Part shown: one piece after another, positions 32,924 through 42,070 of the stretch
How the letters are laid out: every line of letters starts with the position of its first letter
How positions within the stretch are numbered: position 1 is the stretch's first letter
Assembly: GCA_016282685.1 (NCBI GenBank)
Contig: JAEELM010000010.1
Location: 1-54,843, forward strand
Length of the DNA stretch: 54,843 nucleotides
Direction of reading: 5' to 3'
DNA from: Elusimicrobiaceae bacterium
GTDB taxonomy: Bacteria > Elusimicrobiota > Elusimicrobia > Elusimicrobiales > Elusimicrobiaceae
Notes under the pieces: model-generated
What the model saw: the letters and a program-made list of their open reading frames with translations, nothing else
Databases searched by the model: none
What the model was told of the DNA's origin: nothing
Position numbers and translations under genes: made by a program

Positions 32924-33901
32924 ATGATAAACACTCCCTTGATTTCTATTATCGTTCCCGTTTATAAAACGGAGAAGCAGTTACCGCGTTGCATAGAAAG
33001 TATTCTTGGGCAAACCGTTTCCAATTTGGAACTTATTTTGATAGATGATGGCTCACCGGATAATTGTGGGAAAATTTGTGATGAATATGCTCGAAGAGAC
33101 AGCCGGGTAAAAGTAATACACCAGGTAAATAAAGGGCTTTCCAATGCGCGCAATGCCGGCCTGGAAGTGGCGCGGGGAGAGCTTATCGGTTTTGTGGATA
33201 GTGATGATTATATTGAGCCGGATATGTATGAATATCTCTACCAATTAATTTGCAGAGATGATGCTTCCATGGCCCAATGTAATATATGTGAAGATGAAGG
33301 ATTTCGTCCAGATCGTGTAATTGAGCAGCCCTATGCTCTAATTCGTTCAATTGATTTATTTCAATTGGCTGATTGGGTGCAAGTTTGGAGCAAACTATAT
33401 AAAAGAGAATTGTTAACAGATGTTCGTTTCAAACCGGCCCTTTCTTTCGGCGAGGATGAAGTGTTTGTTTTTGAATTGGCTAAAAAGAATTTTTCGGTTG
33501 CGTTAGGTTCAGAAGCTAAGTACCATTATTGTTGTTCTTCTAATGCAGGAAGTCTAACACATACGTTCCATTCTACCCATTTAAATAAAATTATATTGGT
33601 AGAGCAGTTTTTAGAATATGCTAAAAATCATAATTTGACAACATATTATCAAACCCGGTCCCTAGAACAATTAAAACATGCATCTATGTGGTTGTTACAT
33701 TTATTACACGCAGATAATCCTTCCCCGGAAGATGTCGCATTTCTAACTCAGTACATTCGGCCGCGTTTTTCTTCGTTTTTGCGTGCTAAGCCGATTCCTT
33801 GGTACACAAAAGTATTTGTTTCAATGGCATGCATTAATTTCAATTTGACGCGTCCCTTTGTGCGTGTAGCATACTATCTGAAAGAAAAATTCCGTTTTTA
33901 A
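32924..33901 (+). CDS. Family 2 glycosyltransferase
   Basis: 325 residues, GT-A fold. Transfers a sugar from a nucleotide donor to a surface glycan acceptor at the cytosolic membrane face. Starts PLISIIVPVYKTEKQLPRCIESILGQT, then LILIDDGSPDNCGKICDEYA, NKGLSNARNAGLEVARGELIGFVDSDDY with the DxD metal motif. The C-terminal part is variable as usual. Neighbour of an O-antigen-polymerase-like gene, but no other glycan genes are seen, so it is a small isolated surface-glycan module. Confidence 0.93.
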   Translation: MINTPLISIIVPVYKTEKQLPRCIESILGQTVSNLELILIDDGSPDNCGKICDEYARRDSRVKVIHQVNKGLSNARNAGLEVARGELIGFVDSDDYIEPDMYEYLYQLICRDDASMAQCNICEDEGFRPDRVIEQPYALIRSIDLFQLADWVQVWSKLYKRELLTDVRFKPALSFGEDEVFVFELAKKNFSVALGSEAKYHYCCSSNAGSLTHTFHSTHLNKIILVEQFLEYAKNHNLTTYYQTRSLEQLKHASMWLLHLLHADNPSPEDVAFLTQYIRPRFSSFLRAKPIPWYTKVFVSMACINFNLTRPFVRVAYYLKEKFRF

Positions 33902-33925
33902 ATAGCAAGTTATTGGGAAAAATTT

Positions 33926-33960
33926 AAATACCCCGAAGGAACTTCTTTGGGGTATTTTTT
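33926..33960 (+). terminator. Intrinsic terminator of the glycosyltransferase gene
   Basis: Stem ATACCCC/GGGGTAT (33928-33934, 33949-33955), extended inward by GAAG/CTTC pairs, followed by TTTTT. Confidence 0.88.
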
Positions 33961-34171
33961 CGAAAGTAAAAATAAATAAAAAATATGAAAACGGACCCGA
34001 TAGGGGAAATAGTGAAGAGTTTTGTATAATATATGCAGTTAATGAATTGATTGTTTGTTTTGATAAATTGCTTCCGCTTTGATTTCTTCGTTTTTTCTGC
34101 GCAATAGCCGTTTCCCTTTGTGTTTGCTTCTTGCTTAAGGCTTCAAAATAAGCTTTCGCATTCTTGCGAAT

Positions 34172-35545
34172 ATGAAGCAACTACTTAAAATATATTCCTT
34201 AATTGCACTGCTTTCCGGGTTGGTGGCCATGTTGTTTATTGCCATTCCTTGGGAAAATTTGTCTTCCAAAGATTTGACAGTAGTTGTATCTTTTTTGCTG
34301 AACGGTACCGTTTGGGGGGTACTGCTCTTTTGCGAATTAAGCAAGCGAGCCTATTCCCTGTTGATTATTCACTGGTTGTTTTGCTTTCTGTTTTTTTTCG
34401 CAATTGCTTTTACTCAGTATATGCACGGCGTGTTTCCGTGGGTCGGTTCCCTGGGGCATGATATTTTGTTGCAGACTAATTTTATTTTGTTGGCATGGAC
34501 GGCGGTTGTGTGGGTGGGATATAAAGGGTCTTTCACAAAAAATAAAGCGGAAGCGGCCGCTAGTGTCGGTTTGAGAATTCCCCAATGGTTGGTTTTGAGT
34601 CTCACTTGCTTTACGGTATCAAACACAGTGTATCGTGTAGTAGCCATAGGTTTTAGTGCATTATTGGCACGGGCTACATCAGTAGTATCTTATGGGATGG
34701 AATCCTCAGCGGCGGGAATGTTTGTGGGACATAGCTTTCAAGCTCTTTCTTTTTTTGCGGCTGTATTTTCTTTGCTTGCGTATAGACAAAAACGGCGAGG
34801 ATTGCTTTTTGTCATGATTACAATGACGTGTTTATTGATATCATACTTCCCAACATCTATGGCACGTTATGCCACTGCCGCTATTTATGGAGGATTGCTG
34901 TTGATTGTATTTCGCTCTTTGCGTTCCAATCGGCTGTTCATTCTTTCTCTTTTAGGTGGATTTTTGATTGTGCTTCCTTTCTTAAATGCTTTTAGAAATA
35001 CCTCTTTTTTAGAAGTGAATATCAGCAACGTCGTGGCGAATGTATTTCATCATTTGGGAGATGCTTGGTTGTCCGGAGATTATGATGCCTATACATTACT
35101 GGTATTGGTATTGGAACACATCAAATTTTATGGTATTACCTGGGGAATGCAGTTCGTGGGAGTTTTGCTTTTTTGGATTCCCCGGGCATGGTGGATTGCT
35201 AAACCGGTGGGCACGGGCCATTTTATAACAACCCAAGCCGGATGGTATTTTACCAACGTGTCAGCTCCTTTGCCGGCAGAAGGATTAATCAATTTGGGGC
35301 AAGGGGGATATCTTTTGTTTGCATTGTTTGTTGGATGGTTGATGGGCAAATTGGATAGAAGTTATTGGAAAAAAGCGGAAGGAAGCTCTTGCAATATAAC
35401 ATCTTACAGCATCTTATATCCCGTGCTGATTATGTTCTTCTTTTTTATGAACAGAGGTGATTTGCTGTCTTCCACAGCCTATACCATGGCCTACGTGGTG
35501 AACTGGTGGTTATTATGCAAGTGTTGCCCAAAAGTTAAGTTGTAG
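34172..35545 (+). CDS. O-antigen polymerase-like multi-spanning membrane protein
   Basis: 457 residues with roughly 11-12 hydrophobic segments and a large extracytoplasmic loop at about 290-370, the layout of Wzy-type oligosaccharide repeat-unit polymerases. RYATAAIYGGLLLIVFR and FLNAFRNTSFLEVN resemble the family. Joins glycan repeat units in the periplasm if correct. No Shine-Dalgarno is seen; a TTCGCA/TGCGAA hairpin (34155-34170) ends one base before the ATG. A TATAAT at 34025-34030 suggests a leader of about 140 nt. Confidence 0.75.
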   Translation: MKQLLKIYSLIALLSGLVAMLFIAIPWENLSSKDLTVVVSFLLNGTVWGVLLFCELSKRAYSLLIIHWLFCFLFFFAIAFTQYMHGVFPWVGSLGHDILLQTNFILLAWTAVVWVGYKGSFTKNKAEAAASVGLRIPQWLVLSLTCFTVSNTVYRVVAIGFSALLARATSVVSYGMESSAAGMFVGHSFQALSFFAAVFSLLAYRQKRRGLLFVMITMTCLLISYFPTSMARYATAAIYGGLLLIVFRSLRSNRLFILSLLGGFLIVLPFLNAFRNTSFLEVNISNVVANVFHHLGDAWLSGDYDAYTLLVLVLEHIKFYGITWGMQFVGVLLFWIPRAWWIAKPVGTGHFITTQAGWYFTNVSAPLPAEGLINLGQGGYLLFALFVGWLMGKLDRSYWKKAEGSSCNITSYSILYPVLIMFFFFMNRGDLLSSTAYTMAYVVNWWLLCKCCPKVKL

Positions 35546-35663
35546 TGTTCGGAATGGAGGATTTCCCTTATTAGATTTATATTTTTTCAACAGAGTATTG
35601 CATAGACAGTACTGAAGTAAATTTGCTACACTTTGGGAGGAAGTTTTATTTTAGGAGGAATGC

Positions 35664-37307
35664 ATGATTAAAAAGGCAGTAGGGTTGTGTTTAGCATTTT
35701 TATTCTGTGTATGCGGCGTATGGGGCAGAGATATTGTCATTTACCACACGTCTGATATACATGGACAATACTTTGGGAAAAAAGACGGAGACGGCAAATC
35801 TTACGGAGGATTTGCACGTTTGTCTGCCGTTCTAAAAGACACCAAAACTCCGTTTTTGCTGTTGGATAGCGGAGATTTCAGCAGCGGTTCGTACGAAGCC
35901 AATATCTCTGACGGGAAATACTCAGTGGATTTGATGAACTGGGCCGGATATTCTGCGTTGACCATTGGAAATCACGACACGGATTTTGGGGATGCAGGTC
36001 TTGGAAACATGCTCGCCGATTTTAACGGAGACGTGTTAGCCATGAACGTATCTATGTTCCAAATTCCCAATAAATCTATTAAACCCCATGCTATCTATAA
36101 CATTGGCGGTATCAAGGTGGGGGTAATCGGTGTAGCTATGGACGGTGCAGGCACCGAACGTATGCACGTGGTAAACTCCCCGACTACCGAAGAATTTGAA
36201 GCGAATATTTTGGCTTTGAAAGCGGAAGGGGCGGAAGTGATTGTGGTAATTGCGCACGATTCTTTGATTGCCGATTCCACTATTTCCGTTGATAAACGTA
36301 GCAATATTTTGGCCCCGCTTACCAAAGCGCCTTCTTTTAAAGATGTGGACTTAATCTTGGGCGGGCATGCCCATACCCGCACGGCTCCCAGAAAACTCAA
36401 TGACGTGGATGGGAATGAAGGCCCCTGGGCGTTAGAAGATGAATCTTATTTAAGAAGCATATCGGCCACGGTAATCAGCAAAGATAAACGGACCGGAAAG
36501 ATTACGGTAAAAGAGCCACAATTTATTACGTTAGACGGTAAAGAAGAACCCAGTGTAAAGGAATATTTGGAATCTATCCGTTCTACGCAACTGGATGATA
36601 AATTGTATGCACGGGTACCTAAATTGATTACCAAATACCCCGCTGCCGACCAAGAAGACCGTGCCCCGGGTGTGGCGCGTATTTTTGCCGATCAAATGTA
36701 TGAGAGCATTAAAGAACAAGAGCCTTTAGATTTGGCCGCTTATTCGCTCAACTCTGCCCGCAGCGATTATGAACCGGGTAATATGACGGGCCGTTATTTT
36801 GCGGAAAAGACCCCTTACAAAGAACATGCCGGTACGTTTAACATAACGGGGACGCATTTGTTAAAAGCTATGAATGAATCGTTGGGATTCCGCGACGGAA
36901 GATGCTACTCTGTTTACGGATATTCCAAAAACGTAAGTATGACAATCTTGTGCAACCCCAAAGAAAAAAAGGCCCTGTTGTACAGCGTTTCAATTGATGG
37001 GGTAGCCTTGAAACCCAAAAAAGTCTATCGTATGGCCATGTTGACCCACTTGCCGCAAGGGTATTATGAAGGGAAACCGTTTAAGGTAGTGGACCCCAAC
37101 AGCCCGCAGAAAAACAACCTCATCAAGCACTATTATACGGTCACCAATGAGGATATGCTTTTCGGCGCAATCAATCAGTTTAAGAAAGAACAAGGCGAAG
37201 AAATCCCTGATTTTGAAGCGCCTTCAGATGTTCAAATTAAAGAAGTGATAGAAACCCCCGGTTCCACTATAAACAAGGCGTATACATCTCTCTTGTTTGC
37301 GGATTAA
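35664..37307 (+). CDS. Exported 5'-nucleotidase / 2',3'-cyclic phosphodiesterase family protein
   Basis: 547 residues, UshA-type. Signal peptide (LCLAFLFCVCGVWG), N-terminal metallophosphatase domain with the metal ligands in YHTSDIHGQYFG, LDSGDFSSG, IGNHDTDFGDAG, IAHDS and GGHAHTRTAP, and a C-terminal 5'-nucleotidase domain from about 330 (LAAYSLNSARSDYEPGNMTG, FNITGTHLLKAMNESLGF). Hydrolyses extracellular nucleotides to nucleosides in relatives. The pnp gene could use the nucleosides, but they are unlinked. Shine-Dalgarno AGGAGG. Confidence 0.93.
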   Translation: MIKKAVGLCLAFLFCVCGVWGRDIVIYHTSDIHGQYFGKKDGDGKSYGGFARLSAVLKDTKTPFLLLDSGDFSSGSYEANISDGKYSVDLMNWAGYSALTIGNHDTDFGDAGLGNMLADFNGDVLAMNVSMFQIPNKSIKPHAIYNIGGIKVGVIGVAMDGAGTERMHVVNSPTTEEFEANILALKAEGAEVIVVIAHDSLIADSTISVDKRSNILAPLTKAPSFKDVDLILGGHAHTRTAPRKLNDVDGNEGPWALEDESYLRSISATVISKDKRTGKITVKEPQFITLDGKEEPSVKEYLESIRSTQLDDKLYARVPKLITKYPAADQEDRAPGVARIFADQMYESIKEQEPLDLAAYSLNSARSDYEPGNMTGRYFAEKTPYKEHAGTFNITGTHLLKAMNESLGFRDGRCYSVYGYSKNVSMTILCNPKEKKALLYSVSIDGVALKPKKVYRMAMLTHLPQGYYEGKPFKVVDPNSPQKNNLIKHYYTVTNEDMLFGAINQFKKEQGEEIPDFEAPSDVQIKEVIETPGSTINKAYTSLLFAD

Positions 37308-37328
37308 AACCGTTTGGGTTTGATTTAA

Positions 37329-37358
37329 AAGAGCCACTTTTACAGTGGCTCTTTTTTT
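37329..37358 (+). terminator. Intrinsic terminator of the 5'-nucleotidase gene
   Basis: Stem AGAGCCAC/GTGGCTCT (37330-37337, 37345-37352), 7-nt loop, followed by TTTTTT. Confidence 0.92.
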
Positions 37359-37530
37359 GTTTGGAGGAAGTCCTTGGCAGAAGCGGAGGCAAATTATTGG
37401 GCGGTGCCGGCAGGTTTTTAGAAAGACTGTCTTACGCGAACGACCTTGAAATTATTGGGATTTACCTTATACTTTTAGTATATGGCAGACATTATTTTAC
37501 GTACATACTGTTTTTTTAAAGGGGAAGCAT

Positions 37531-39864
37531 ATGATGTATCCTGGTTTAAAGAAATGGATTTCTTTATTTATTCTGTTTGCTTTTCTGGCGAACCAATGTT
37601 CGCCGCTTTATGCTGCCCCGAAGACAAAAAGCGGATTAAAAAAACAAGTAGGCCAACGTGCGCAACAAGCCAAACAGAACGCTCCCGATTATTGGGTGCA
37701 GAAAGCAACCGAATTGGCAAAAGACAACTGTGATGTGGGCGGCGTAAAATGTGCACTTGATTTTTTAGAGAAAGCGGAAGGAAACCCCAAAGCCAATGTT
37801 TGTGTGCCGGCCAGTAAACACGATACTAAAAACAAAGTATGTATGGAGGCCCAATATTTTGCGTACGGGGCTATACATGCGGCGGTATCGGATCCCAAAA
37901 ACCCGTGGTTGTATTATAATTACAGGCAGAAAAAGTTCTTGGGGAAAACAACGGGCGTAAGAGAAACAGATTGGTATGCTGTCCGGGAATCTGCACATAA
38001 TGTATTCAAATTGGTGTCGCGGTGGGGAATTTATTATAAGTCTGACGTGGATGCTTTGACGAAATATTTTAAGGAAATTGCTACTGGCGGAAAGTGCGGA
38101 AAGGGCGATGGCGACTGCGGTTCAGAAATGATCGCTTTGATTGGGCTTGCTTTCTTATCCCAAGGCCGGGGGCCGAACGCACGAAAGTTTGCGCGGGAAA
38201 CCGCCACTAAAATTTTAACAAGCAAATGGAAATCCAAAGACGGTGGATCGGTCCTAAAAGGGGCGATTATTGCTTTGGCGGTGTTGGATACAGAAGCGTC
38301 TTGGAAAGATATTGAAACTTTTTTGACTTCCACTTCTTTGCCCAATCCCGCAAAAGAAGTGTTGAACTTGATGACCGTGGAAACGCTGACCGAAGCAGGG
38401 ATTCATCTTGCCTCGGCGGGGCGCAGCGGAGTCACGCGTTATTACAACAGTTCCAACCGGCAGTTTACTTACTTGGATACCTTGGCTTCCAATCAGCAGG
38501 GATTAAAACATCCTTACAATAATCCTGCATTGCAATATCCCCATAACAACGTGTTTGAGGAAATCGGTTATTTTATTGGGGAGCAGGCCGCTAAATGTAA
38601 AAAATGTAAAGCAAAGGAATTGGCTCAAAAAATTATGAGATCGGCCATCGCCTATGCAGAGTATAAATCGGCAAAGACGGCTACTCCTAAGAAGGCTTCT
38701 GCCAACCCTCGTCCCGTTACTACAGGGGGGGCAGCTCCCGTTTGGGCACCGACACCACAGACCAATCAATTTGAAATTTACGGAGGGCATTGGCCTTTGG
38801 TGGTGGGTATTATGAACGGAGCCGCCAAAAATCCAGCATCCATAGCGCCCGGTGATATGGGAATTATCGGTGTTATGCATTTAATCAAAGAAGTTTTTGT
38901 GCCGGGGTTTTGGGATACAAATGCCGGAACTTATCTGCGTGTGTTTAATATTGCCATGACGTATGGAAATGCACGGGTAGGAAGCGCGAAATTTAGGTTT
39001 ATGACAACCAAGTCGGAAGGGTACATTGCTGCCAAAAAGCATTACAGCAAAATACAACCGAAAAAAGAACTTGCCGGATATATTGACAAGGCCATTATGC
39101 TTGTTAGTACAGTTGCCTTTGTGGCATCTTTGCCGGAGTTGTACCGTTCTGTTTGTAAGGCTGCCAACTGGTTAAAAGGACAGATGAAGTTGCTCAAGAA
39201 TAAAGTACTGGCGGCCACGCAAGCGGCAGCCGAGGCAACCGAAACCGCTACGATTGCGGCCGGGCAGGTGTTGGATTCTGCTGCACTGAAAGAACTTTAT
39301 ACGGCCAAAAATCCACTGTTCCAGGGAGCAACGGAAACGTACGTCAAAGTGGCTCCGATTGAAGCGAAAGTGGCTGCGGGCGGGGAAAAAATCGCAACGG
39401 TGGTGAAGGGCGGACTTGTTGAGACGGTAAACGTGGCCAATCCCGGTGATATTATTTTAACGAACCCCGGAGGCGAACAGTACATTCTTTCCTTTGAAAA
39501 ATTTACCGACAGATATGAACTGGCTGCCGAGTTGGGAGAAGGATGGTACAGACCCAAAGTAATTAAACAGTCCTTTGTGCAAATTTCCCAAGACGTAGAT
39601 ATTATGGCTTCGTGGGGAAAGGTGGAACACGTTAAGAAAGGAGGATTTCTCAACGTGACGGATTTGGATAATATCTACGGCGTAGCCGAACATGAGTTCT
39701 ACCAAACTTACCAAAAAGTGTCAACCGGGTTACAAGGAGCAAGTGGTATGCCCAAGGCGTTTAAGCTGGACGGTTTGTTGAAAGGAGGGAGAATCGCTCC
39801 GAAGATAGAAGTTAAACCGAATATGTTCCGTCAAACCATACAGCCATACAAGAAAGCCGGCTAA
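37531..39864 (+). CDS. Large exported protein of unknown function, helical-repeat type
   Basis: 777 residues with signal peptide (LFILFAFLANQCSPLYA). No domain recognised. The N-terminal half has Cys pairs (DNCDVGGVKCALDF, CGKGDGDCGSEM, CKKCKAK) and helices reminiscent of HEAT-like repeats; the middle has a hydrophobic stretch (AIMLVSTVAFVASLPELY, about 510-530) followed by an Ala-rich helix; the C-terminus contains a small beta-rich region (GDIILTNPGGEQYILSFEKF). Own sigma70-like promoter (TTGAAA, 16 bp, TATACT) lies about 55 bp upstream. No regulon element. Confidence 0.8.
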   Translation: MMYPGLKKWISLFILFAFLANQCSPLYAAPKTKSGLKKQVGQRAQQAKQNAPDYWVQKATELAKDNCDVGGVKCALDFLEKAEGNPKANVCVPASKHDTKNKVCMEAQYFAYGAIHAAVSDPKNPWLYYNYRQKKFLGKTTGVRETDWYAVRESAHNVFKLVSRWGIYYKSDVDALTKYFKEIATGGKCGKGDGDCGSEMIALIGLAFLSQGRGPNARKFARETATKILTSKWKSKDGGSVLKGAIIALAVLDTEASWKDIETFLTSTSLPNPAKEVLNLMTVETLTEAGIHLASAGRSGVTRYYNSSNRQFTYLDTLASNQQGLKHPYNNPALQYPHNNVFEEIGYFIGEQAAKCKKCKAKELAQKIMRSAIAYAEYKSAKTATPKKASANPRPVTTGGAAPVWAPTPQTNQFEIYGGHWPLVVGIMNGAAKNPASIAPGDMGIIGVMHLIKEVFVPGFWDTNAGTYLRVFNIAMTYGNARVGSAKFRFMTTKSEGYIAAKKHYSKIQPKKELAGYIDKAIMLVSTVAFVASLPELYRSVCKAANWLKGQMKLLKNKVLAATQAAAEATETATIAAGQVLDSAALKELYTAKNPLFQGATETYVKVAPIEAKVAAGGEKIATVVKGGLVETVNVANPGDIILTNPGGEQYILSFEKFTDRYELAAELGEGWYRPKVIKQSFVQISQDVDIMASWGKVEHVKKGGFLNVTDLDNIYGVAEHEFYQTYQKVSTGLQGASGMPKAFKLDGLLKGGRIAPKIEVKPNMFRQTIQPYKKAG

Positions 39865-39963
39865 TGGTGGAAGTAGAGGTAAGATTTAACAGAACAACCG
39901 GAAATTATTGTATTTCGCAACAAGCCGGTGTTCGTTAATACGGAGCAAAAGTTTTTTCACGGG

Positions 39964-39990
39964 AAAAGCCCCGCAATTGCGGGGCTTTTT
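39964..39990 (+). terminator. Intrinsic terminator after the 777-residue exported protein gene
   Basis: Stem AAAAGCCCCGC/GCGGGGCTTTT, loop AATT. Confidence 0.9.
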
Positions 39991-40016
39991 GTTGGTCGGT
40001 TGCAGGTCAACGGTTA

Positions 40017-40108
40017 TAGGCCTTTTGGTCCTAAAGGAGTTAGGTCTAAAATAAGGGAAAAAATAGGTCCAAAGGCCCTGTCTTTACTGCTACTTGATTA
40101 TCTAAAAT
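40017..40108 (+). promoter_or_regulatory. Regulon promoter D with an array of half-sites
   Basis: TAGGTCCAAAGGCCC (40064-40078), 24 bp, then TAAAAT (40103-40108). Two further half-sites lie upstream at TAGGTC (40041-40046) and TAGGCC (40017-40022), spaced 23 and 24 bp start to start, i.e. about two helical turns. Confidence 0.73.
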
Positions 40109-40146
40109 ATTAAACAGAAGTATCAAAAATTACTGGAGAAATGAGA

Positions 40147-41535
40147 ATGAAAATAAAAAATTATTTGTTGGGGGCTTTATTGGTGGGGGCGGTTGTTCCT
40201 TCCGCTTTTGCCCAAGTGCCTCAAGTAGTAAAAGGGGCCGTAACTACAGGGGTTACGGACGGTTTGGTTGAAAATATAGGTCGTGCAGCCGTACGGCAAG
40301 TTGAGTTAACCGCCGCTGAAAGAGCGTTGTTACCGGTGGATGGCACCGCTACACATAAAGTGTTTTATCATGACAATAAAACGGCAACCATAGAGACGCG
40401 CACACCTTATCAGCAAGTCACTGTTGATAATATACAACTCTCCAACCTGGCTTCGCAAAATGCGAAATGGTTTTGGAGCAATAACTTTGCCAAAGAACTA
40501 TCCCCGAAGGTATTTCCTAATTTGGCAGGGGAAAATGTTTTCTACATGCAACAAGCCGTTAAACGCGCGGCCAGAAATTTTGATAAATGGGTCGCCCGTG
40601 AAACCGAGTTTTTGAAATACCTCCAACGGGACACCTATCAGGAAGTTCCGTGGTATAAGTACTTGCCATCGGAACCGATGGATTTCTTCTTTATAGGGGA
40701 AGGCATGTGGGATAAGGAAGTTTATGCCCATGTCTTCAAACCCATTATTAAAGAACTGCAAAGACAACAACCCAACCGCAAAATTATTTTGGCTACGGGA
40801 TATGTTCCCAGTCTGTATGAAAGAGTAGGGGATCAAAGCACCAGTACTGCCCGAATGATACGCACCAAAGAAGAATTACAAAGACTCTGGGGTTACTCGA
40901 TTAGTTCCAGGGAAGATATTTTGCGGGATGTATTGGACGAAGGAATTGAAATTGCAGGGGTGGAACCTGAAACCTGGTTGCGAGAACAATACCTCAAGGA
41001 ACGAAGCGAAAAGATGGGGGTGGACACTGAATTGGTGGGAGATTGGACGAACTTCATGTCCAGTGAAGTAACCATCCGTACTCGCCAATATATGTGGACG
41101 GAACTTTTGAACGAATTGAAAGCTGCCAACCCGGATGCACTGATTGTTGTGCACGGGCCGGTCGCTCTGTTTAATAAAAATACCAACTACGCCGTTCCCA
41201 GTGAAGTAAAAGGAAAAAGCTTTACGATGCAGGTGACGTCGACTCCTTCCACGTTGTATATTTCTCCTGAATTTTACGAAACGGTCGTTCGGAGTTCCCC
41301 TATGAAAGGATACGACGAGGAAATGGGTGTGAAAGAAATCTTCTCTTTTAAGCCCGATTTTGCCAATCTTTCCGACAAAAGCCAAGAGATGTTTAGAAGT
41401 GCGTTAGGAGGAGATGTGGTGGTAATATTCGACGGCGCAAGTGAAAGAACGAGACAAAGAGTTGCCAAAATTCAACGATGGCAACAAGAAAGAATAGAGC
41501 ATGGATTGTCGGGAAAAATCCAGATCAAAGAATAG
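40147..41535 (+). CDS. Exported protein of unknown function
   Basis: 462 residues. Signal peptide (MKIKNYLLGALLVGAVVPSAFAQ) followed by a Val/Ala/Gly-rich stretch (VVKGAVTTGVTDGLVENIGR) like that in the exported protein at 50951-52354. The centre has FFFIGEGMWDKEVYAHVFKPIIKELQ and a later LIVVHGPVALFNKN; the pair faintly recalls the ChaN/EreA hydrolase-like arrangement (GE-x-H then GxxH), but the key His is not clear, so no function is called. The ATG at 40147 has better spacing from GGAGA than the ATG at 40141. Carries regulon promoter D. Confidence 0.83.
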   Translation: MKIKNYLLGALLVGAVVPSAFAQVPQVVKGAVTTGVTDGLVENIGRAAVRQVELTAAERALLPVDGTATHKVFYHDNKTATIETRTPYQQVTVDNIQLSNLASQNAKWFWSNNFAKELSPKVFPNLAGENVFYMQQAVKRAARNFDKWVARETEFLKYLQRDTYQEVPWYKYLPSEPMDFFFIGEGMWDKEVYAHVFKPIIKELQRQQPNRKIILATGYVPSLYERVGDQSTSTARMIRTKEELQRLWGYSISSREDILRDVLDEGIEIAGVEPETWLREQYLKERSEKMGVDTELVGDWTNFMSSEVTIRTRQYMWTELLNELKAANPDALIVVHGPVALFNKNTNYAVPSEVKGKSFTMQVTSTPSTLYISPEFYETVVRSSPMKGYDEEMGVKEIFSFKPDFANLSDKSQEMFRSALGGDVVVIFDGASERTRQRVAKIQRWQQERIEHGLSGKIQIKE

Positions 41536-41557
41536 TTTACTAAGTAGTGACAACAAA

Positions 41558-41586
41558 GAACACCCCGCATTTGCGGGGTGTTTTTT
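41558..41586 (+). terminator. Intrinsic terminator
   Basis: Stem CACCCCGC/GCGGGGTG (41561-41568, 41573-41580), loop ATTT, then TTTTTT. Confidence 0.92.
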
Positions 41587-41643
41587 GGGATAAATTCAAA
41601 AATGTGCTACAATAACAGTGAGGAGAATTTCTAAATACCGTTT

Positions 41644-42069
41644 ATGACAGTTGCATGTACATTATTTGCTGCCAGTGCCACCCCGTATCAACAGGCTAAG
41701 AGAGCAAGTGCCGACGGATATTTTGATGTTAAGTTGCAAGATGGCCTGTATGAGGTGTTTTTCAACGGTAACGATAGTACCTCTGCCCGCAGAGCCAATG
41801 ATTTTGCGCTCTTACGTGCCAGTGAGGTATGTTTGGAAAACGGTTACCAATCTTTTCAAATTGTGCGCAAAACGGAAAATTTTACCGAAAAAGAAATTGA
41901 TACCGGCATCCGGCTTTTTGGTGGCAAGCTGAGGAATTTAGAAAATTCCGAACCGAAAATCTCGCTAATAATCCGCTGCTCCGCAAACGCAAATTTGCTC
42001 TACCAAGCACAAGAGCTAAAAAATAATTTACAAGAAAGATATCAATTAAAAGAATCCGTGCCTGCATAG
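41644..42069 (+). CDS. CC0125/CC1285-family lipoprotein-like protein, apparently with a shortened N-terminus
   Basis: 141 residues. The body fits the CC0125/CC1285 group: ATPYQQA, GYFDVKLQDGLYEVFFNGND, ALLRASEVCLENGYQSFQIV. Normal members start with a full lipoprotein signal ending in Cys just before the TPYQ segment. Here only about ten residues precede it (MTVACTLFAASA), with Cys displaced, and an in-frame TAA lies four codons upstream. The Shine-Dalgarno GAGGAG is 18 bp away. The N-terminus may be truncated or the start misread. It is 1 bp from the next gene. Confidence 0.68.
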   Translation: MTVACTLFAASATPYQQAKRASADGYFDVKLQDGLYEVFFNGNDSTSARRANDFALLRASEVCLENGYQSFQIVRKTENFTEKEIDTGIRLFGGKLRNLENSEPKISLIIRCSANANLLYQAQELKNNLQERYQLKESVPA

Positions 42070-42070
42070 T

